Origin: Membranipora membranacea
Lineage: Eukaryota > Bryozoa > Gymnolaemata > Cheilostomatida > Membraniporidae
Assembly (NCBI GenBank): GCA_914767715.1
Contig: OU612073.1
Coordinates: 3,908,001-3,968,000 of the forward strand
Reading direction: 5' to 3'
DNA length: 60,000 nt
Shown here one piece after another: positions 47,701 through 59,000 of this stretch (position 1 is its first letter; the number at the start of each line of letters is the position of its first letter). The position numbers and the translations under genes are program-made. Below the pieces are notes generated by a model. It made no database searches. It saw nothing but the letters and a program-made list of their open reading frames with translations, and had not been told where the DNA came from.

Positions 47701-50700
47701 GATTTCATAGTATGGTACCTTTTTTTTCAGCTGTCGATGTCTATGAATAAATCACAGAGTTTTCCAGTGTCAGTTAGATGGTCTGCTTGGTCTCCCTTTA
47801 CTAAACCGCCGGCTCCTGGTGAACAACTTACTGTAAGTTTAATACCAATTATTATTATGATATAATTTTATTATTATATAACATTTTTATAGTTTATACC
47901 AAAAATTCCTCTAATATACATATCATGTTCTTACCATACATCGTTTACCGCATCTGCTTGACTTATAATAGAAACATCCTATTAATATGAAATAAACTTC
48001 GAATTGTTTCGGGTGAATACGGTCAATGATTCTCGCTGTATAAAATTAATAACTTTGTGGAAATTGTTGTGTAAATGATGTAGTAGACATTACAGATTTG
48101 CTTGCTCTCTATTATTTTCAGATTAAACAGGTTTGTTTACAATTTGTATTGGATCTTTTCTCTCATGTAGTATAAGTATGGAGCTAGTCCTGCAATCATT
48201 TTCTCAAGTTTCAGAGGAAGTTTCATAACTTAGAGTTATTTTTGCGAATGGCAATCGGGTATTTAGTATATTCTGTCAGGAGATATGTCATGGTCTTCAG
48301 AGTTTCCATCTACCTCCGCATCCTTTTCCATATCAATTTTATGTTTTCGTGAGTGGTAGATTACTACTAGATAGAGCTATTCAAAAGTTGTATGAAGGAT
48401 GCCTGCCGCTTTTTTTGTAGAATTTAACCAAAATAGAATTCCATTCTGTCTGTTGACCTGTAAATTTAGAAGGTCATAGATCAATCGTTGTAAAACACTG
48501 GCTGGTTGTGACGGAGACATCTGACGTATGGGGGCAAAGAATTTAGGGAACCGAAACAAGGGCATGTTATACACATAAACAAGCAAATATTTATTTGTTT
48601 ACATGATGTTGGGTGACCCTGTACCACCATATTGTTACATTTCTATGACAGTTATCATTTGTCGGAGGACCATCACCCATACCTGATCAGGTTATGACAT
48701 ATAAAGTACCTAAGTTTGACATGGAGAGTGAGGCCGCTATCAGGGAGATGACTGGTACTATGAGCTTCAACTTCATTGACACTAAGAAGGTAAGTGTACT
48801 CAAGGAGCTGTTACTCCTTGGTGTACTTCATAGGTGTAATAAGAAGGTAGGTGTATTTAAGTGTACTTACGATGTTTTTTGTTGTAGTAAATCAATAAAA
48901 AACAGTTTTGAGTCTATTGCCAATTAAAAAACCTCAAATTTAAACAAAAACTTAATGAATTGGCTAGAACCATTCTAGAAGAACATGTCCTGCCTCGTTG
49001 TTGCTCTGGCAGGTGCTTAAAATCTGTCCATCAGTCAAGCTCAATGGAGACACTGCCAGTCTGTCTCTAAGAGATACAACTATAATATACTATGATGTTC
49101 CTCTGTCATTTCTTGAAACATATTTTCTGTAGAGATCTAAGTACTTGGAAATTTAGTTCATTTATCACTCAAAATCACTCTAACTATTGATTTAGATAAG
49201 ACAGTTTGTGTGTCACGAGCTTTGATTGACTAAGTGAAGTTACCTTCTCTTTGCATGGGGGCCGATAATTACCTATCTCTACCCTGTCAACTAATGTGTT
49301 GCTCATTGCATCACAGAGCTAACATACATCTTACCTCTTACCCTTACAAATGAAACATATAACAAATATAATGTATAATATGGTGCCTAGATTCAAATGT
49401 GCAGATATTCCTGTTCAATCCTAAACGATATTAGTGAGTTTAGTTTTTGTATTGATCGCTGCTCTTGACAAATAGCAGAATAAAAGAGAATCAATTGTTT
49501 TATATTTTGTGTTCACTCAATAACACAATAATTTTCAAAACATTGGCTGGCTTAAAATCTGAAAGAAAGAGAATAGAACTAAGTTGTATATGTTATATAA
49601 GGGTTAAGTTATTATATCGTTTCACACTAACACTTGCCACCTGTAGTTCATTGCCTGGTGTAGCTTAGCAAAGTAGTAATGTGTAAAATATAAATTGTGG
49701 TTATTACATTTACTTTTCTGGATTCAAGCGAGCATCATACCATACATTGGAGATAAGGTAGGCACTAGGCAACTCTCTATATCAACATGGTTTAGGTGGG
49801 AGGCTGTTGGACGGGCAGGGGAGTGTCTGGAGGGGGGGGGGGGGGCTCTGACAAGCTTTTGACATGTTGATAAGGTTCTATCAGGCCTGTACCATAGTAC
49901 TGTTCTATGTAGCTACGTACTATATAGACTTGGTAGGTGGTCATTAATTGAAAATCTTGTCACAGCAGTTAGATAAAACAATTGGCAACACTTTTGGAGT
50001 TCTTGTGTTCAGTTTCCATGCTGTCAATATCCCAGATGGCTTGCTTTCATTATTTACCTAAGAACATAACACGTTTTAGGAGTTAATGCACGGACAGGAC
50101 CCTAATACCCTCACCGTACCCGGGACACAAGGATACACAGGACCAGGAGGATACATATCAGATACCAGTGGATACACGGAGAGTGTGCTCCATTCGGCTG
50201 CTGCTGGGGTTATCGCTGGTAGAATGCCAGGAGTGGCCGGCAAGCCACCCAGGAGCTCACCCACCACTCCAAGGTAAGATATATGTAGAGACCGATACTT
50301 TAGTGAAGCATTGAGGTTGTAAAGGCCCGAGTGTTGCTCTTGTCATGAAGAAGATAGCACCTAAGTCTTTTTGAGTATTTGGTAACACTGCTGAGGCTTG
50401 GTGTGTGGGTTCATGTTGCGTTTTCTGAATAGTCATTGATTAAAATGATAGCAGGAAAATGAGCTATAGGTAAAATGGCTTAATATTGTATCTGTATCTC
50501 CTTTGGATACAGATTAGAATATTGTTACACAGTGACCTACTACTTTAATGAGTAATGATGGGTAGCATTCTTTTTGAAATGTATATTTAACATTTATTTC
50601 AATAACTAGAACGAGGCAGAACGAAGCCTCCGCAGCTTCGATGACCAGTTGGTCAAACTCTCAGTCTATGACGAGAGGCAGCAGGTAAAACCGGCATGGT

Positions 50701-52994
50701 AACACACCGTCATTACACAATGTCATTATCTGTTCATGTTGCATGTATTGTACCTGCTGGCTTTTATATCTTTTGAATACTACCACTTTCAAATTAGTAG
50801 CCAATCAGAAATCAGTTCAGGACGCTTTTTTTTGATATTATGAACAGGCCAATGAATTGACTGATTTATTTGAACAGTGCAAATCTCTAAGCAAGATTCG
50901 AAAATAATATCTGATTGAGAGGTCACGAATTTTTGTAACTGGTGAAGTTGCATTCGGAAAATCCAGCCTATCAAAAAATCCTGGCATTCGGTAGCTTTTC
51001 TCACATTTAACTTATTCAGTACCCAACTACTTCAATGTGCTTTCCATGTACAAACCCACCGCTTGATTTTGGTTTAGACAAAACACATTTTTGTTTTTTG
51101 TAATGAAAAAGCTCTTCTCCTGTGGAATTGCAGGACACAGCAAAAGAGTATTCCTTGGCATAACCTTGTCAAAAGTTACAAATCCATCTTTCTGGTTGCC
51201 AGTGGTTGGTAGTATGGGAATGCCACTACCGCCAATGCCACTACCACCAATGGTACCACCGCTAATGACTCCTCTGCCAATTCGTATCACAGTTTTTATT
51301 TCACTAAAAAATCTCATAATTATATTAATATAATTGATTTACAGGGCAGCACTTCACAGACAGAGTTTAGTCCCGCCCAGTCCCTCTCCGGAGAGGCGGG
51401 CCTTACCTGAACAATCCACCAATCAGTATGTCTCCTCTGCTTTACAGCACTGTGTCAATGTTGTGTTAATCCCACACTGCACTCATTAGAGCCGATAACT
51501 TTTGGCTTTTAAACCCCAAAATGTTATTGGTCTTGGGAGGTTGGGATGTTACTCTAAAAATGCATAACTGCTCGACTAACACAAGCCTTAATGATAATAC
51601 TTGTGATTTTCTCAGACATCACAACATCTAAATTGTTTGGGATGGACAGAAACAAAAAATGTCCCACAATTACCAGGAATCACTCCCTGTATGGTCCATA
51701 AACAAGGGCAACAATATGTTTGAAACAGAAAATTTGTCATTCACTTCACAGGGCCGTAGTTCTGGGGGAGGCAGAGAGGCACTGCCTCCCCCAGAAAACT
51801 AAATATAGTGGCCTAAAAACACTATAATTAAACAATCTACGTCAGAATCAGTCCCTCTGGGACTTCCATTTGCTTATTATAGACCTCAAATTTCTCAGGG
51901 AGGAGGTTACTGGTGATGCCTCAGACTTTTGCCTCCCCTACCATTTTTTCTTAACTACGGCCCTGCCTCATTAAAGCATGTTTGCTGTGACTAAATTATC
52001 TAATGTACAATATTTGTAATGAAGGTTACCCCTGCACACTTTTCTCACATGTTGAGTTGGGGCAGTACTAACTCACTTGCACTGTACGGAATAAAACTCG
52101 CTTGTTCACAAATAATCTCACTCTAACAATCTTGTTGTCACAATGATCTACCTTGATTTTGTCTTGGAAGTAACAATGATTGTAAGTGTGATCTTAGAAT
52201 GAGGAATGTCTCATGATTTTGCATGCCATATTCAGTAATGCATCCAAGTTGATTGATTGTGTTGTACAGTCCTTTCAAACATTCCTAGCTAAACATTACG
52301 AGAAAAACGGAAATCATATGTTTGAATACCATAGAAAAGCCAAAATAGCCGATGAAGTCAGTTTGGTTCACAGTTTAACTTTTGCCTTAACGATTGCTGC
52401 CTACAAGAACATATTTATGTGTTCACCCTGGCAACAACAACAACAACAACAATGCTACCCAATTTCCACTCACATGGCCGTGTATATGTATTCCCACAGA
52501 TCAGCGAGAGACCCTGTATCTCAGACACCCGCTCCTTATTACTCACATCACGGATCTCCTCAGAATACTCAGCAGGGTTATCTCCCCTCTCCCCCTCGTA
52601 CTCAGGAACAACAGCAGGGCATGGTACCACAACAGGTATGTGTGAAATATGTCCGTGTTTGTTGCATTCTATCGAGATTTATTTTGTGCGCAAATTATGC
52701 TAAACTTGTCCCGTTTTTTGTTTCATCTGGAAGATTCGATGCAAAAAGGCATTATTTGGTTTTCATACATAATAAGACCTGATTTGCCTAAATTGTTTGT
52801 AAACCACATTGCCATCACATATTTTCTAGCGAACATTGTACTCATTTAATGGGTGAATGTTTATCACTAACAGGAATGGCCGGATATAAGGAATGCAACC
52901 AGCAGACTATGTTCTTAGATTAGTAGGAGCTGTGTAGTTTGACACTCTCAGAGTTATGTGTTTTTGTTTCTCGTATATATTTAGTATTTATATA

Positions 52995-53042
<48 letters not shown>

Positions 53043-56000
53043 ATACATATTTCTCTAACTTATATCACAGTATGGTCAGATGTACCCGCCGCCTGTGAGT
53101 CCAGGTATGCAGGCTCAGTACCAACAGATGATGATGTCTCAGCAAGCGCCTTTCCAGGGCCATGTCATGTCCCTCCCACCTCCACCAAGCAACTATCCAG
53201 TAGGACCAGTTGGCTATCCAATGGAGATAAGACACTTCTCAGAGGTACGCTTTCTCTCGTTATTTCTATGATTGCATGAAAATTCAACATTAACTGGAAA
53301 CTAAGAAATATATTGGGGACTAAAAGGCACACTATGTAAACTGAGATCTCAGTCTCTTTCGAAGCACAATATTATATGTGTTCACATTCGCAAATTGCTA
53401 ACCTGAAGTTTTTTTCATTGCGGAGTCACATTAGATACTGAGGGGCTTGTCATCATCAAATAAACAATTGCCCTCAATTAAGTCTCTTTCAAGCCTTTAT
53501 ACATATTTGTGACGCAGTAAAAACTAGGTGACTGACTTTTGAATTGTGCACTTGTGCCCTGGGGTACAAGGGATCTAAAAGTGGTACAAGTGATATTCAG
53601 ACTATCTATATCTATATGGTGACTATACTTTGTATCTGCAGACTGGAGGTCATACTGCCGGCAGCGTATCAGTAGGTGGTACTGGACCAGCAGATCTAGA
53701 GGAGTTACCCTTCACTCCTGTACACGCTACTATCATGGCTGTACCTCCCGGTATGTCTTATCATAGAAGTCACAGAAGTCTGATTTTTTAAAATATTTAT
53801 CCTGCATGTGTGAATCATGTGAGGTGTTTGTAGATTTAAGCCATAGTAGACAAAACACACATAATTTAAGCTGTGAAATATTGCACTTTTTTCTCATTCC
53901 CTGTAAAATCGACGCAGAGCATACATACATACATACATACAAACATACTCATTGGAGATCTGAATCCAATACTCCTGTGCCAATATAAAAAGCTGTGTTA
54001 TTATCCATCCTCTATTGAGAGAAGTGCAACAGATTTCTTGCTTTATATTTTTATATGCTGATGCATATGATAAACGTTTTCCGACAGAACTACTTATCTG
54101 TAAGGTGACTTTTAACATCTGACTTTGACAGGTAGTAACACCGGTTCACGACTATCACGTGCTGCTTACGCTCGTCTCTATGCAGCTAACTTTCCTCCCA
54201 TACTAGACAGGCATAAACAAGACGCTGAAGTAGTGAACCCTAATGACTACCTGAACTTTGTGATGGCTCGAGAAGAGTCGGACCAGCTGCAGTGCAACGA
54301 GATTATACTACAGTTCCTCGCCTTCTCTCGGTAAGTTCACCACCGCTGTGATCAAATTTTCAACTTATATAGTCTGAGTGTTCAGACTCCTCAGCGTATA
54401 GGACTGTATAGGGGGGATGAGTCAACAGGATTGTAACTCAACTTGTTCACTCGACTCTCCCAATATATTTACATGGGTTTTATATTAGATTGTAACTTTA
54501 GTCTCTAACATTGAAGGCAGGGCTGTAAGAAATATGCTCGACGACATAATACACTAACATCAAGGACGGGGATAGTGAACCATCTGAGTGAAAAAATCAA
54601 ACCATTACACGAAGAAGAAATGCCTGAATTTCTTAGCAACTGTTGTGTCACCATCATGTTATTTCTTACTGTCTTGTCAGGGGTAAACTTGCAATTTATT
54701 CAATAAACTTTGTAGAGTTGCAACTGTGATGGAGTGGCAGCACAAATGCCAGTGTGTATCATATTCTTGTTTTAATTTTCTGATTAATTTGTTCCCAATT
54801 GTTTTGTTCACACTCACTAATAGCTGCCGATTGACTGGAGCTTATAAGTGCATTAACGAGCATTTCCTGCCAGTCATCACAAGACAAAAAGTATAATTTA
54901 TATTGCTTGTTCAATGGGGTTTGGACTTTGGATTCCTTAGTTGCAGTAACTCAGTCTTTATTAATTTTTCCTGTAGAATGTCCCTGGTACGAGCTGAGGG
55001 AGCTGCAGACAGCCACTCGACGGTTTTCTTCACATTTCAGTTTTACAAGTTTCCTCACATCACCACGGAGAGGCTGTTACTGGGTCAGCCTGATCAGCAG
55101 CTCACCGCTGACAGATCGGCTCAGCCCTGTATACTCACTCGGCTTAACCCTGACGGCAAGGTCAAGGATGGACCGGCCGGCTATCAGGTGAGGTTTACTC
55201 ATGGTATTTGTGAGAATTGTGTGAGCTGATTAATGCAGTCTTTGGAGTTTTGCAGTTCATAATGGGGTAAGAGCGATTAAAGGATAGTACAAACATGTGA
55301 TTTCTGGTTGGATTAATTTAGATAGAAGTATTGATTTGTTGCATGACTGTATTTTTTGGGCCAGAGTAAAATAGGATCTAACCTCATATGACATCAAGTA
55401 CTCAACCTGTTATAGCACTCTTATTTTACTATGCTAATGATAATGACCAATAGTTTCCTATTCAGTTTGATTCCCCAAAGTGTTAAAGTTTTAAACCAAG
55501 GCAATGTCAATGTCAAATAGCAGAGCCATTTCAGTTGCAAACATTGCAATCTTTTTTTGACATAATTACCAAAATAAAGCATCTTTTACTTTTCTGATGT
55601 TTCAGATAAAGTATGTAGTAGACCCGACACATATGAAGCCTGGAGAAGGTAGTCTGTTCGTCAGACATTTATCTCAGCAGACTCTACATATAGATGTATG
55701 GGACGGTGACTCACTCTTACTTATAGGATCGTCCGCTGTCGAGCTCAAGGTATTTGGTAGTTATAATATATGCAAGACTTGCCAAAACTCATAGAGTAAG
55801 GGCGAGAAATCAATCTATACTCTGCTTCTAGTAATCAAAAATTTTCAATGATACCTTTGTACCCAAGGTTCCAACCATTATAGGTAGATCAAGCTTGTTC
55901 TAGTTTGCCTGCCTGAGTTGCTCTTCCTCAACTGACAAGCGGCTTATCAATGGAGGGGAAACAACTCCAATGCAGGTAAACTGGATCGAACCTGATCAAA

Positions 56001-59000
56001 TGTGATGTAAGTTACAAGACTACTGCATCACCTTTGCAAGGTCAGGCCCTTTCTAAGACGATCGATCTCAATCTTGTTTCACTATTATTCACTCTTGTTT
56101 ACAGCACTTATGTAGACAGGGTCGTGAGGCTGTCCAGGTTACTTATGAGTTAGATATCATGGCTAGTGAAGTAAGTGAGAGTCGAGGTAACTCATACACA
56201 GGCGACCTGAACAGGGGAGGTAGTATACGTCCCGTAGGTGTACACACATCACTCAGAGGCAAACTGCATCTCAGGCTAGCTGATATCGGTATGATATTTT
56301 ATATCAAGCAGAGCATTATTACATTACATATTTCGTATGTAACATTTCCGATTTCTAATAGTGGCTCAAAATCAGAAGGATAAAGTCACAAGCAAACTTC
56401 ATACACCTGACCCAATCTGTGAAAACTATCACTTATCGGCCATAAGGAATGTGGTACCAAATCATAATAAAGACTTATTGGTGAAGATTGTTGAACTGTC
56501 TCCTCTTGCAAGAAGGGGAAATTTAACACAATTACTCCACATGCCATTATGTACACACCAATAATTAAGTTATACTCTAATCAAGACCCATATCAGCATT
56601 ATAAGAGAATAAAAAATACCTTGACACAGAGTAATCCGCTCTCAAAGCTCTGTAAGCTACTGTTGACTACTATCTCAATTTTTTGCAGGTCACCCAGTGG
56701 ATCCAAAGTTCTTACCTAAGAGTAGAACTTTACCAAACGCTCTCACTACGGCTGTAATAAAACCTGAGAAAGGAGAAATGCAGGGATCATTTATAGGTGG
56801 TAGTCTGACCTCTGTACAAAATACTGTTGGTAAGTACTTCTACTCGACCTGTGATGTGATCAGTCAAGTGAAGATAATTACCTTTGGACCTCAGCGCTTC
56901 TGAATTGTGCCTGTGCTACATTAGGTCCGGGTTAGATCATAATAGTCTAAAGTCAATTAGCACGCCAGCTGTTCACTGCCAGGCGATTAGTGCCGCAAGA
57001 GTTGTGAGTTCGAGTCCCACTGTGGGAGTTTCAGCCCACAGCACCCTTGGGTTTATACCTCTCCTGCTTGTTGAAAGGATAGAGTTACTCATTCATAGTC
57101 TTTACTGTTTCTGCTGGAAATACAAACTGCAGCTTTAAGAAATGGTATGTAGTAGATCCGTGTCAGTCAGTTATTATTGTGTAACTTCTTGCAGAGTTAC
57201 ATCGTAAGACAGCGAGGGCCAATCATCTAGCTCACACTAATTCGGAGTTAGCCTCCCTGCTTCACTCCCGTCATAATCCTAACGATGAGGACCAGAAGAG
57301 TAAGTCTAACAGGAAGCTGGCCAGGATGACAGCTGTGAGGCAGCAGGGAGACAAAGGTCAGGAGGCCGCTGACGAGAATAAAGCAGTCAAATCACTCATG
57401 GTGAGAGATGATTACTTCAGCTCTTTATTTATAGTCGCCATCAATGTATTTATTTTCTTTTCTCTGGTATCCAGAATCAACCACATCCATTGACTCTGCA
57501 GAGACTTGTTAGAGATTCATAGAGTTTGTCCTGATACGACAAGCAGGCTCAGGTTACCCTAGTCCCTCTCCTTTACAAATGCTTATTAATTTGTCAAAAC
57601 TTTCATTTGAAATATCCGCAACGTACTCCTACACATACTATGATGATTTTTCCAGTGTCTCTCCAATATTATAGTATTGGTTATATGTCTTAACTATATT
57701 CTGTCGCTAACTTACAGAGCTTCAAACAGCAGAAGGCAGAGAGAGCCAGAGATTTGAAGATAATGGAGGCATACAGGGTACAGTCTAAGGCTGACGGTTA
57801 GTCATGTTACTACTTGACCTTGCCATTGTTGTTCAGGGATTTTTTGATGTAGTTGTTGTTACTTTTAGGGATTTTTGTTTCACTAAGTAACCATGTTAAA
57901 GAAAATGACAAAAGCAAAATAATCTCACCTGAATATTTACACAGCCTTAGACTTTCAGTGACCTTGAACTCTTGTTGCAAACCAGTCATGTTTTGCTGGA
58001 TTTAAAATGATTGAATGATTTTAAAATTTGTTTTCATGGGTTACCAGTCCCATTTCCTAGAAGAAGGCACAGGATAAACTTGTGGAATTAATCAAACTTC
58101 GTATTTGGGGAGTTTAGTATGTTATAGAATTATAGAATTTAAATTGAGCAAATTATCATCAGAAAAATCAGAAAACTTCAATTATAGTGAACATTTTCTT
58201 TCTGTTGGCTCGAGTTAGACATGAGCTGCAATAAGCCCTGTTGATGTTTTGCAGGTATAAGAAACATGCTGAATCAGGCTATCACTACGGAGCATGCGAT
58301 CCATCCTTCTATGGGCACTACAGAGTTTTTTGAGTATCAGCTGACTAACCCTAATAATACTGAGACAACCATTTCAATCAGGCCGGATTGTAATGAGATC
58401 TCGTAAGTTACTCTGAAACGGATACTTACTCAGTACTGCTTTTTAAGAAGCAGTTATCCCATTGCTGTTACAAAAAATTAGCCCATAAACAGATAAATAA
58501 GACACATAACTGCGCTTATCCCACGATATCTTTGGGTACATTAACTAGTGTGTATACAGTAATGTATACACACTCAGTCACACAATAGTTGGTATAACTT
58601 GCTCAAAATGAATGTACCAGTTGATTTATGAATACATATATCCGCTTACAGAAAAACAATGTGCACCAGCCATAATGGCTGGTGCACATCGTCCCAGATG
58701 ATCATTGCAGATAGCCATGCCATTCAATGTGAACATGAAAATGAGACAATCCCAGTCTGTCTGGGTCCTTCTAGGACAGTATCTGGAAAGTTCGTACGCG
58801 TCAAACTTTCCCGATGCTGTCCCGATCAGACCCAGATTCATTTTACATCTGGGTGCTATGTGAACCGAACACTGGGATGATCCGGGACTATCTGAGACGA
58901 TCCTAGACAATGTGAACATCACCCCAGCACTATCCCAGACAAAAAACTAATCGCTAGTCTCGGATGAATTTTACAACGTGAACATAAGACTGGGACCATC

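Noticed and set aside
51091-51333. Pro/Met-rich frame ([10 protein letters not shown]) as an NPHP4 exon
   Set aside because: Exons 11 and 12 join in phase without it, and its repeats are a small intronic CCAATGCCACTA minisatellite.
52213-52499. Upstream extension of NPHP4 exon 13, including a CAA (Gln) run
   Set aside because: The acceptor TTCCCACAG at 52491-52499 joins exon 12 in phase; the CAA run lies in the intron.
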